DNA of 26,221 bases from GCA-003244245 sp038276315 (GCA_038276315.1 JBBPZY010000253.1:1-26221), one strand, 5' to 3'; shown: positions 10,401-16,316, counted from the stretch's first letter. Numbers and translations are program-made. The notes: generated by a model from the letters alone, not told the origin.

Positions 10401-10768
10401 TGCTGCAGGAAGCGTTCCTCGCCAGCGACTGGGCAGCGCGTAGCCCACACGACGTCGAAGTTCCCTTTGAAACCGTCTTTGACGGCGTAGGCGTGCGCGG
10501 CCGGATGGATGCGGTGTTCGCCGACGACGATGGCGGCTGGACAGTGGTCGACTGGAAGACCGGGATGGTGCCCGATGAGGCCACGCTGCGTGCGGTGAGC
10601 GTGCAGCTCGCCGCCTACCGGCTAGCTTGGTCGGCGCTGTCAGGCGCGCCGCTGGAACAGGTACGCGCGGCATTTCACTATGTCCGTGACAACCGAACGT
10701 TGCAGCCCGCGAACCTGCTCGACGCCGACGGATTGCGCGATCTGCTGCGCACGATCCCGGTCGGCTGA
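7490..10768 (+). CDS. adnB: AdnB-type UvrD-like helicase/nuclease subunit
   Basis: A 1092-residue partner of AdnA. The ATG at 7490 overlaps the adnA stop (ATGA). An upstream in-frame start exists at 7436 but would run 18 codons into adnA, so it was not chosen. The motor motifs look fully active: Walker A GAGSGKT (44-50), motif II DEYQD (D290, E291), GDPCQSIYGWRGAS, TSFRNPPEV, TVHAAKGLEW and VALTRAE. The C-terminal RecB-type nuclease has D1007 (GRMDA) and D1021-K1023 (VVDWKTG). In the family AdnB is the lead translocase, and both subunits have a nuclease that cuts one strand. The order adnA-adnB and near-equal lengths match the mycobacterial pair. The downstream neighbour is not a DNA-repair gene, and the transcription unit probably ends here, although I see no strong hairpin after it. 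Confidence 0.91.
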   Translation: MTTVRASCIEPAELAAELGIACPTAEQSAVIAADPGGPMLVVAGAGSGKTETMAARVVWLVANGYVTPDRVLGLTFTRKAAQQLAERVRARLRRLAGSAVLDRLDATGQRRAAVLAGEATVLTYHAYAGRLVAEHALRLPTDPGARLLTQTGEWQLAHRVTAGWEPDLDLEGKVPHTVTGWVLGLAGQLAEHLCEPERLRESVEAMITAVVTASPTPRQRGPLRADLKLMVQSQRSRLAILPLVELYTELKRREAVLDFGDQMGIAAKLARDHPEVGASERVRFGAVLLDEYQDTGHAQRVLLRSLFGGATPGATIPVTAVGDPCQSIYGWRGASAANLPRFTTDFPCGDGAPAVTRGLLTSFRNPPEVLAVANAVSAELRGAPVRVGELRCRHDAEPGEVRCALLPDVRAEVNWVAGTIADRWHTAVPDRVAPLTAAVLVRRRADMAALAAALRARDVPVEVVGLGGLLAAPEVRDLVSVLRLLVDPLAGTAAVRLLTGARWRLGAADLAALWRRARELTTDHRTASGQGAGEADKAPEEVLAALPGEVPGESIDQVGLVDALDSSGDPARYSERGYQRLCALAAELRALRRRVTQPLTDLVADAERTLLLDIESLARPGPAGRAHLDSFADVVADFAAVSPLAGLPALLDYLATAEEAEDGFEPGEVEVAHDRVQILTVHAAKGLEWQLVAVPHLVDGVFPAAKKSSSWLRTVTELPITLRGDRADLPDLALPAGADQKEIAVAVADHEAAFDTRRLTEERRLMYVALTRAEQTLLVSGHHWDDAGSTPRSPSDFLLEIRDIEHCVIDQWAAPPAEGEPNPLDTEPRCESTPADPLGSRRDAVAEGAQLVRDALAAASFDRQSPLCSAAGWQREIDVLLAERAARRAAQRVVLPAHLSVSQLVELAEDPVALAARLRRPLPFAPKPMARRGTAFHAWLERRFGCTRLIDHDELPGAADEGAAPNTELTVLQEAFLASDWAARSPHDVEVPFETVFDGVGVRGRMDAVFADDDGGWTVVDWKTGMVPDEATLRAVSVQLAAYRLAWSALSGAPLEQVRAAFHYVRDNRTLQPANLLDADGLRDLLRTIPVG

Positions 10769-10894
10769 CCGAGAGCTGGTCCCTCGTGGTGCGGCGATGC
10801 GGCGTTGGTAACCGATGGCCGCGATCTCCGTAAAAAAATGCCAGTGACTACGTGTGCGAAGAATGGTCCGCTGCTAGGTAGTCGACCTAAGGAT

Positions 10895-10972
10895 TTACGT
10901 GCGACTACCGATTGCCGCATGACGTTACTTCTCGGCAGGGTATGTGGTACTGAATCGGTAATTGTCGCCGAT
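10895..10972 (+). promoter_or_regulatory. conserved upstream element of peptide unit 1
   Basis: First of four similar regions. A box TTACGTGCGACTACCGATTG (10895-10914, followed by CC) is followed after about 21 nt by GGGTATGTG, a possible -10 (TATGTG, 10941-10946). Then comes an inverted repeat with arms ATCGG/CCGAT (10954-10972). No conserved -35 hexamer lies 17 nt before TATGTG, so an activator may be needed. The box begins 132 nt before the start codon. Function is inferred from conservation between the four copies. Confidence 0.55.
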
Positions 10973-11026
10973 GAGGTGGTTTCCTGTGCCCGGGCCACCG
11001 GGACTTACCTTTTCTAGGAGGACTTG

Positions 11027-11326
11027 ATGTCTGATGCACTGAGCTTTGCGGAGATCGAAGGGCAGCGCGTGGAGCTGTTGCCCGCCCGCACCGTCCTGTC
11101 AATGCTCCACGCCGTCAGCGGCGGCGGCGGTGGCGACGCCGGCAACGCCGGCGCGGGTGGCACCAGCGGCACGGGTGGTGCGGGCAGCGGCAAGGCGTCG
11201 CTGGATGGCAACTGGTTTTACACCGAGGGCGACGTGATCAACACTGTCACCGGCGGCCAGGGTGGTCCCAGCGGCAGCGCTGACGGTGGTCCCGCTACCG
11301 GTGGTGCTGTCGAGTCCGGGTACTGA
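11027..11326 (+). CDS. leader-bearing Gly-rich peptide, copy 1 (divergent core)
   Basis: Encodes 99 residues. The first 26 or so follow the leader shared by all four copies (MSDALSFAEIEGQ, then VELLPARTVLSM). The rest is Gly/Ser-rich but lacks the GGVGRGGLG..NL..N..GDQTN block of the other three. Instead it has a core containing SLDGNWFYTEGDVINT with aromatic residues. The ATG at 11027 follows TAGGAGGA with about 6 nt spacing. An overlapping TTG just before it is less likely, since the other copies start at the equivalent ATG. It has no Sec signal, membrane helix or cysteine. Conserved leader plus variable core suggests a ribosomally made precursor peptide. I do not recognise the family, and function is not proven. 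Confidence 0.8.
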   Translation: MSDALSFAEIEGQRVELLPARTVLSMLHAVSGGGGGDAGNAGAGGTSGTGGAGSGKASLDGNWFYTEGDVINTVTGGQGGPSGSADGGPATGGAVESGY

Positions 11327-11383
11327 GCTGACAACTGCGCTCTAACGGATCAGCGTCATCGCTCGGCGTGGGAATTCAGGGCT

Positions 11384-11405
11384 GGGGCGGCCACGCGGCT
11401 GCCCC
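11384..11405 (+). terminator. hairpin terminator after peptide 1
   Basis: GGGGCGGCC (11384-11392) pairs with GGCTGCCCC (11397-11405) across a 4-nt loop, giving 9 bp with one G-U. There is no T-run, as is common in actinobacteria. It sits 58 nt after the stop. The rest of the interval to the next unit has no gene. Confidence 0.6.
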
Positions 11406-11533
11406 GCCCAGTCTGCTGTGTCGGCAGTACGTACATGCGCTGGTGAATATACGGCGCAACGTTTGTCGGCTACGTATTCGAAAGGCGAATTTTACTGCAT
11501 GGGCCCGTTGCATAGGTAGTCCACTGGGGCGAG

Positions 11534-11609
11534 TTACGTGTTACTACTGATTGCTCCGTGAGCCTGCTGCAGGCAAAGTATGTGTTGCTGAATCGGTAAT
11601 GCCGCCGAT
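11534..11609 (+). promoter_or_regulatory. conserved upstream element of peptide unit 2
   Basis: Same layout as unit 1. The box TTACGTGTTACTACTGATTG starts at 11534. TATGTG lies at 11579-11584. The inverted repeat ATCGG/CCGAT spans 11592-11609 (spacer TAATGCCG). The distance from box to start codon is 128 nt. A TACGTA palindrome inside CTACGTA lies further up at 11470-11476. Confidence 0.55.
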
Positions 11610-11661
11610 GAAGCGATTATCGTCCCGGATCACTGGGGCCACCTTTCCTAGGAGGATTTTG

Positions 11662-11934
11662 ATGTCTGATGCATTGAGCTTTGCGGAGATTGACGGACAG
11701 CACGCTGAGCTGCTGCCGGCCCGCACCGTGATGTCGATGTTCAGTGCTGGTAACGGCGCTGGCCGGGGCGGCAACGGCGGCCAGGGTGGCACTGGCGGCG
11801 TCGGCCGGGGCGGACTGGGTATCAACCTCTTGAACCTCAACCTGTTCGGTGACCAGACCAACAGTGCCGGTGACGGCGTCGGTGGCGCGGGCGGTGCCGC
11901 CGCGGGCGGTGCAGGTGGAGGCATCAGCGGCTGA
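11662..11934 (+). CDS. leader-bearing Gly-rich peptide, copy 2
   Basis: Encodes 90 residues: leader MSDALSFAEIDGQHAELLPA followed by RTVMSMF, then a Gly-rich stretch (GRGGNGGQGGTGG). After this comes the block GVGRGGLGINLLNLNLFGDQ and a Gly/Ala tail. The ATG at 11662 follows CCTAGGAGGA. The frame stays open upstream to 11551, but that extension is not shared with the other copies and overlaps their conserved non-coding region, so it was rejected. The NLLNLNLFGDQTN segment alternates hydrophobic and polar residues, as surface-active or amyloid-like peptides do, but this is only a composition argument. It has no signal peptide and no cysteine. It is one of four tandem paralogues, each with its own terminator. 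Confidence 0.82.
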   Translation: MSDALSFAEIDGQHAELLPARTVMSMFSAGNGAGRGGNGGQGGTGGVGRGGLGINLLNLNLFGDQTNSAGDGVGGAGGAAAGGAGGGISG

Positions 11935-11983
11935 CTTGAGCCGGTGTCACTAGCGATCAGCTGATCGCGCGACGCGCCATTAT

Positions 11984-12020
11984 GTGGGAGGGGTGGCCAG
12001 ATCATGGCCGCCCCTCCCAC
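11984..12020 (+). terminator. hairpin terminator after peptide 2
   Basis: GTGGGAGGGG pairs exactly with CCCCTCCCAC. An inner GGCC/GGCC extends the stem across a T-G wobble, and the loop is 7 nt. It is very stable and lacks a T-run. Downstream to 12246 there is no gene, but two CTACGTA heptamers (12198 and 12225) occur. Confidence 0.75.
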
Positions 12021-12246
12021 TGGTGTGATGCCGAGATCAGTGACGACGCATCCCATCGTCGGCATCCGGCCGGGGAGGTTGCCGTGAATCGCCAACGCTA
12101 CCGACGAGATTGGCTTGTTGCAGGCGTCTACGAACGCTTAGCCGCCCGTCGACGTAGGTACTCTCAGTCGTCGATATTCCGTAGTCTATGCGGCCGCCTA
12201 CGTATTAGCGAAGTAGACCCTGTTCTACGTAGCGACCCTAGTCGAG

Positions 12247-12322
12247 TTACGTGTGACTACTGATTGCCACGAAGGTTACTGCGCGGCAGGGTATGAGTTA
12301 CCAAATCGGTACTGCCACCGAC
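12247..12322 (+). promoter_or_regulatory. conserved upstream element of peptide unit 3
   Basis: The box TTACGTGTGACTACTGATTG starts at 12247. TATGAG at 12292-12297 is the possible -10. The inverted repeat is slightly broken here, ATCGG (12305-12309) with CCGAC (12318-12322). The box begins 126 nt before the start codon. Confidence 0.55.
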
Positions 12323-12372
12323 CAGGTACTTGTGCCCGGCTCGCCGGGATCACCTTTCCTAGGAGGATTTGA

Positions 12373-12648
12373 ATGTCTGACGCATTGAGCTTTACTGAGG
12401 TCGCTGGCCAGCACGTCGAGCTGCTGCCGGCTCGTACCGTGATGTCGATGTTCACCGCTGGTCGTGACGGCGGCGGCCGTGGGGGCAACGGCGGCGGGGG
12501 CGGCACGGGCGGCGTCGGCCGGGGTGGCCTCGGTGCCAACCTTCTCAACATCAACTTGTTCGGCGACCAGACGAACGACGCCGGCGACGGCTTCGGCGGC
12601 GCCGGCGGCAACGGCGACGGCGGTACTGGCGGAGCCGTAACCGGTTGA
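12373..12648 (+). CDS. leader-bearing Gly-rich peptide, copy 3
   Basis: Encodes 91 residues. The leader is MSDALSFTEVAGQHVELLPA followed by RTVMSMFTAG. It is followed by a Gly/Arg/Asn stretch, the block GVGRGGLGANLLNINLFGDQ and a Gly/Asp tail ending in AVTG. It is closest to copy 2. The ATG at 12373 follows TAGGAGGA with 7 nt spacing. It has no cysteine, signal peptide or membrane helix. The leader motif LLPART and the position ahead of a recognition-domain protease gene suggest a precursor cut at or near that motif. That is an inference. Confidence 0.82.
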   Translation: MSDALSFTEVAGQHVELLPARTVMSMFTAGRDGGGRGGNGGGGGTGGVGRGGLGANLLNINLFGDQTNDAGDGFGGAGGNGDGGTGGAVTG

Positions 12649-12694
12649 GATGACCCGGCGCCGCAGGCTGGTCACCTATTCGTGGCGGCGCCGT

Positions 12695-12737
12695 AGCCTG
12701 GGAGGGGTGATCGAATCGCTCCCACCCCTCCCAGGCT
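12695..12737 (+). terminator. hairpin terminator after peptide 3
   Basis: AGCCTGGGAGGGGTG (12695-12709) is perfectly complementary to CACCCCTCCCAGGCT (12723-12737). This gives a 15-bp stem around a 13-nt loop. It is the strongest of the four unit terminators. The stretch from here to 12877 holds no gene. Confidence 0.8.
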
Positions 12738-12877
12738 AGTCAAAGCGCTACTACCAGGTGAAACGTTGTTTACTGGGCCTGCATGGTAGGTAACTTAGGC
12801 TGATCACTTCGGTAGAGTCTCGGAGATGCTAGGTAGGTTTGTAACTCGAATGGTCTAAGTACTACACCCATACGTCG

Positions 12878-12953
12878 TAAGTACCGCTACTGATTGCCAC
12901 ATCGATCTTACCGTGGGCAAGGTATGTAGCGCCGGATCGGCACTGCCACCGAT
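12878..12953 (+). promoter_or_regulatory. conserved upstream element of peptide unit 4
   Basis: The most diverged copy: TAAGTACCGCTACTGATTGC from 12878, TATGTA at 12923-12928, and the inverted repeat ATCGG/CCGAT at 12936-12953. The box begins 138 nt before the start codon. The TACTGATTGCC core and the repeat are kept, while the TTACGTG part is not. Confidence 0.5.
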
Positions 12954-13015
12954 GCGGTGTTCGTGTCCTGAGGTCATCTGGAGACCACGGGACCCACCTT
13001 TCCTAGGAGGATCAA

Positions 13016-13285
13016 ATGTCTGATGCACTGAGCTCGGCCGAACTCGACGGGCAGCGCGTGGAGCTGCTGCCGTCTCGTACTGTGTTGTCGCTGTTCAGCG
13101 CCGTTGGCGGCGGACGTGGTGGAGAGGGCGGCCTGGGTGCTCCCGGTGGGGTAGGCAGGGGCGGCCTCGGCCTCAACCTCATCAACGCCAACGTGCTCGG
13201 CGACCAGACCAACCTCGCCGGTAGCGGTGTCGGCGGCGAGGGCGGCGGCGCAACCGGCGGTGCCGGCGGAGCTGTTTACCGCTGA
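13016..13285 (+). CDS. leader-bearing Gly-rich peptide, copy 4
   Basis: Encodes 89 residues. The leader MSDALSSAELDGQRVELLPS is followed by RTVLSLFSAV, so Ala of LPART is Ser here. The core has a shorter Gly-rich stretch, then GVGRGGLGLNLINANVLGDQ and a Gly/Ala/Glu tail ending in AVYR. The ATG at 13016 follows TAGGAGGA. The same structural logic as copies 2 and 3, with more sequence drift, suggests an older duplicate. It is the last peptide gene before the M50 protease gene. Family not recognised. Confidence 0.82.
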   Translation: MSDALSSAELDGQRVELLPSRTVLSLFSAVGGGRGGEGGLGAPGGVGRGGLGLNLINANVLGDQTNLAGSGVGGEGGGATGGAGGAVYR

Positions 13286-13325
13286 TTCCGGTTGGTGCCA
13301 TCGATTCAGGATGTTCATGCGGGGG

Positions 13326-13362
13326 GCGTGGGGGGTGGCCAGGCTACGGTCGCCCCTCCCGC
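13326..13362 (+). terminator. hairpin terminator after peptide 4
   Basis: GCGTGGGGGGTGGCC pairs with GGTCGCCCCTCCCGC across a 7-nt loop, with one mismatch and three G-U pairs. It separates the peptide units from the protease gene. Confidence 0.65.
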
Positions 13363-13500
13363 AGCACCAGGTGAGCACGTTATTACGCGGTCGCACCGGC
13401 GAAAGTAGGTAGTGACGAGCCGTGCCTGCGAGGTTAAGCGTCGGTAGGCTGGGTGGCATTAAGTAAATGCTACTCATGACGTGTTTCGGGGCGGCGGTCT

Positions 13501-13560
13501 GTGATTCGAGCGGGTTTCGATTCGACCAAGTTTCGATTCGACGGAAGGATTCGATTCGGC
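13501..13560 (+). repeat. short tandem repeats ahead of the M50 protease gene
   Basis: The 13-nt unit GTTTCGATTCGAC occurs at 13514-13526 and 13530-13542. A variant GATTCGATTCGGC follows at 13548-13560, and a partial GATTCGAGC at 13503-13511. Copies are 16-18 nt apart. The array ends 45 nt before the GTG of the protease gene, so it may hold regulator sites or simply be an expanded direct repeat. TTCGA is self-complementary at its core TCGA. Confidence 0.6.
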
Positions 13561-13605
13561 GGAGTGGGACTTTGAGTCGGGGAGGGCGTCATCGATACTG
13601 AGCGT

Positions 13606-14949
13606 GTGGAGGTTGACATTGGGTCGGCTGTGGGCACCGTGCCGCGCTTGGCTGACGGTGTCGAGCTGATCGGGGAGTACCAGGGATCGGGGTTTCAAGA
13701 GCCTCGCTACATCGTGCAACGGTCCGATGGACAGGTCATCCAGCTGCCCCGGTTGCTGTATCTGCTCGCGGCCAGCATGGACGGCCAACGCGACCAGGCG
13801 CAGGTTGCCGGTGTGCTCAGCGCCGAGTTCGGCAAGGTGGTGCAGGCTGAACAGGTGGCGTTTCTGGTGGACAACCGGTTACGCCCGGCGGGGATCGTGG
13901 CGGCTGACCCTGGGACGGAAGACCTGGAAACCGGACCGGCCGGTGCGGCGCCCAAGATGGCGGTGAAGTCGGATCCGTTGTTGGCGTTGAAGTTCCGGGT
14001 CGGGGTTGTCCGGGAACCGACGGTGTGGCGCATCGCTGGCATCTTCGGTCCGATGTTCTGGCCGCCGGTAATTCTCGCTGCGTTGGCCAGCTTCATCGGC
14101 CTAGACTTGCTGATCATCGCTCAAGGCGGTCTGGGGCGGATCGTTCCCAGCGCGATCGCGTTGATCTACCAGCCGGCGTTGACCCTGCTGGTGTTAGCTT
14201 TGATCTTGGTCTCGGCGGCGTTTCACGAGTGCGGCCATGTCACTGCCTGCCGCTACGGGGGCGCTAAACCTGGAGTGATGGGGTTTGGTCTGTATCTGGT
14301 GTGGCCGGCGCTGTACAGCACGGTCACCGACTCCTACCGGCTGGGCCGGGTGGGGCGGCTACGCACCGATCTGGGAGGCGTGTATTTCAACGCGGTGTTC
14401 ATCGCCGGGATGAGCGTGGCCTATCTGTATACCGGGGCACCGTGGCTGCTGGTGGCCATTGTGGCGCTGCATGTCGAGACCGCGACGCAGTTCCTCCCGA
14501 TGATCCGTTTGGATGGCTATTACATCCTCAGTGACCTGATCGGGGTTCCGGATCTGTTCAGCCGGATGGGGCCGGTGTTGGCGAGCATCATTCCCGGGCG
14601 GGCGAACCATCCGCGGGTGCAGGAGCTCAAGCCGTGGGTCCGCAGAATGATCACCCTGTGGGTGCTCATCGTGGTGCCGTATCTGGGGTACTGGTTGATC
14701 GGGTTCTTGATCGTGATTCCCCGGGTGGTGCCTGTGGTGTGGCATCGGCTTGTCTTTTTGTTCCACGCAGTGGGGCAAGCAGCATCGGCCAATCACGGAG
14801 CTGAAGTTGCGCTGGCTGTCGTGCAGATTGTTTTGCTTTTGTTACCGTGGGTAGGATCTTCGCTGATGTTGGGAATGATGGCTCGGCGGCCGGTCCGGTG
14901 GCTACGACGGCGGGTGGCGCCGGCGGCGGTCTCGGCGGGGAGGGCGTAA
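13606..14949 (+). CDS. M50-family membrane metalloprotease with N-terminal PqqD-like recognition domain
   Basis: A 447-residue integral membrane protein. Residues about 30-100 (IVQRSDGQVIQLPRLLYLL through NRLRPAGIV) look like a PqqD-type RiPP recognition domain. The pattern is a beta strand pair, then helices, then a final L..AGI. About five or more hydrophobic segments follow (roughly 143-170, 185-205, 260-295, 345-375, 405-430). The zinc site is HECGH (H207, E208, H211) with the third ligand in RLDGYY (D303), as in site-2-type M50 peptidases of the 'putative peptide zinc metalloprotease' group. The GTG at 13606 has its nearest purine-rich element about 20 nt upstream, so the start is uncertain; in-frame GTGs follow at 13630 and 13639. 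The TAA abuts the next gene's GTG, so the two are co-translated. A role in cutting the leader of the four neighbouring peptides is inferred. Confidence 0.85.
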   Translation: MEVDIGSAVGTVPRLADGVELIGEYQGSGFQEPRYIVQRSDGQVIQLPRLLYLLAASMDGQRDQAQVAGVLSAEFGKVVQAEQVAFLVDNRLRPAGIVAADPGTEDLETGPAGAAPKMAVKSDPLLALKFRVGVVREPTVWRIAGIFGPMFWPPVILAALASFIGLDLLIIAQGGLGRIVPSAIALIYQPALTLLVLALILVSAAFHECGHVTACRYGGAKPGVMGFGLYLVWPALYSTVTDSYRLGRVGRLRTDLGGVYFNAVFIAGMSVAYLYTGAPWLLVAIVALHVETATQFLPMIRLDGYYILSDLIGVPDLFSRMGPVLASIIPGRANHPRVQELKPWVRRMITLWVLIVVPYLGYWLIGFLIVIPRVVPVVWHRLVFLFHAVGQAASANHGAEVALAVVQIVLLLLPWVGSSLMLGMMARRPVRWLRRRVAPAAVSAGRA

Positions 14950-15981
14950 GTGCTGGTTTTCCCGAACGGTGGCACCCAACGTGGCACACGTCGTGGCACG
15001 GGACGGTCGACTGTACGGCTTGGTAGGGCGGTGGTGATGCTGGCTGCAGTGGGATCGCTGGCGGGCTGCCTCGGCACGTCGGCCGGCGGAGTCCCCGGCA
15101 CGGGTGGCACCGGCAGCCCCGGTACCAGTAGTAGCGGCGGGAATGGCTACGGCGGCAATGGCGGTGACGCCAATGGCGGCGGTACCGGGGGCAACGGTGG
15201 CAACGGCTATGGCGGTTGGGGCGGCAATGGTTATGGCGGTAATGGCGGCAACGGTGCTGACGGCCATGATGGTGCAGACGGTGCCGACGGGATGGGGGGA
15301 GCCGGCGGACGCAGTTCCTCCGATCCCGCTGCGGTGGTGGGTTCGGGCCGGCTGACCACCCGGACGATGGATCTGTCCGGGGTCACCTCGGTGGTGGCGG
15401 AGGCTAATTTTGTGGTGCACCTGCGGATGGGCCGCCCTGCACAGGCCACGGTCACGATGGATGACAACGTGACTGATCGCGTCGAGGCCACCGTCACCGG
15501 CGGCCAGCTACGCCTGGGGATCAAGCCGGGCATGAGCGTCCGAAATGCGACGCTGTCCGCTGACGTCACGGTGGGCCAGCTCGATCGGCTGGCCACCGCG
15601 GGCGCCAGCCGGGTAATGCTGGACCCGGCACTGGCTAGCCCGGCGCTGCAGCTGGATATCGCCGGGACCAGCGCAATCACCGGCCCCGTCACGGTCGGTC
15701 GGGTGCAGGCGACTGTCTCAGGTGCCGGCACCCTGGCGCTGACCGGGAATGTTCAAGAGCTCCGTTTCAGTGCGGCGGGAGCCAGCCGGCTACCGCTGGA
15801 AGAGCTCACTGTCCGCTATCTTGACGCGACGCTGTCCGGGGCCAGCCATGCCACCGTGACGGTCACCGACACGCTAGCCGTGCAGGCCGCAGGTGCCTCG
15901 ATGCTGCGTTACCGGGGCAACCCGAGCGTCACCCGATCCCAGACGTCGGGGATGTCGTCGATCGTGCGGGATTCACCATAA
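14950..15981 (+). CDS. lipoprotein with Gly/Asn-rich linker and DUF2807-like (head GIN) beta domain
   Basis: A 343-residue protein. A basic N-terminus is followed by a hydrophobic stretch and the lipobox LAGC, giving C40 as the lipidated residue of a mature surface lipoprotein. Residues 41-120 are almost only Gly, Asn, Ser, Thr, Asp and Ala with repeated GGNG.GG units. This composition recalls the Gly-rich tails of the four peptides. From about 130 the sequence has the repeating short beta pattern of DUF2807 proteins (DLSGVTSVVAEANFVVHLRM, ATAGASRVML, SGASHATVTV, QAAGASMLRY). The GTG at 14950 directly follows the protease TAA. The family's biochemical role is not established, and proposals include adhesion and surface binding. 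Its coupling to the protease suggests it works with, anchors or receives the peptides, which is inference. Confidence 0.82.
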   Translation: MLVFPNGGTQRGTRRGTGRSTVRLGRAVVMLAAVGSLAGCLGTSAGGVPGTGGTGSPGTSSSGGNGYGGNGGDANGGGTGGNGGNGYGGWGGNGYGGNGGNGADGHDGADGADGMGGAGGRSSSDPAAVVGSGRLTTRTMDLSGVTSVVAEANFVVHLRMGRPAQATVTMDDNVTDRVEATVTGGQLRLGIKPGMSVRNATLSADVTVGQLDRLATAGASRVMLDPALASPALQLDIAGTSAITGPVTVGRVQATVSGAGTLALTGNVQELRFSAAGASRLPLEELTVRYLDATLSGASHATVTVTDTLAVQAAGASMLRYRGNPSVTRSQTSGMSSIVRDSP

Positions 15982-16044
15982 GTAAGTGACAGTCATTGTT
16001 AAGCGATCGACCACTCATCATGTAGGCTCGAAAACGTCTGAACG

Positions 16045-16081
16045 CACTGTCACCGAATGAGCACACACTGTTACCGAGCAC
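16045..16081. repeat. direct repeat upstream of the LuxR-family regulator
   Basis: CACTGTCACCGAATGAGCAC (16045-16064) is repeated as CACTGTTACCGAGCAC (16066-16081), with a 4-nt deletion and one change. It lies in the 335-bp gap between the lipoprotein and regulator genes, which holds no gene. Tandem direct repeats of this size are typical of regulator sites. Binding partner unknown. Confidence 0.45.
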
Positions 16082-16097
16082 GGGATCTCGCGATCCC
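16082..16097. promoter_or_regulatory. inverted repeat GGGATC/GATCCC upstream of the regulator
   Basis: Six-bp perfect arms (16082-16087 and 16092-16097) lie around a 4-nt loop, directly after the direct repeat. It could be an operator, or a weak end hairpin for the lipoprotein transcript. Confidence 0.3.
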
Positions 16098-16316
16098 TAC
16101 TCGCGCTAATATCCACATTACTTGACGTGTCGCCCATGGCGATTTCGTCACCGTTAGCATATGCTGACCTCAAGGGGTAGTTGGTCAGCTATTGGCGCGA
16201 CGCGGGGGGGCGTAGCCAATGTATCAGAGGGGCTGGGGGCGGTCGGCTGTTCGCACCATGCCATCCACTGTGCCTCCGACCAGCGCGAGGTACCGAGCGC
16301 GTTGGTCGGGGCAGCT

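Noticed and set aside
10805..11017. 70-codon frame ahead of peptide 1
   Set aside because: It overlaps the conserved upstream region shared by all four units, and the frame is not kept in the other copies.
11551..11661. N-terminal extension of peptide 2
   Set aside because: Only this copy is open upstream. The other three start at the equivalent ATG with a Shine-Dalgarno sequence.
10895..13015. CRISPR array from the regularly repeated intergenic elements
   Set aside because: Repeats are over 600 nt apart, imperfect, and each precedes a gene; there are no short unique spacers and no cas genes.
11027..13285. PE_PGRS-like proteins
   Set aside because: The GGNGG repeats are similar in composition, but there is no PE domain, and the short leader and small size do not fit.
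11027..14949. Assignment to a named RiPP class such as daptides or lanthipeptides
   Set aside because: An M50 protease alone is not enough. No aminotransferase, dehydrogenase set, lanthionine synthetase, radical SAM or YcaO gene is in the window, and the cores have no Cys.
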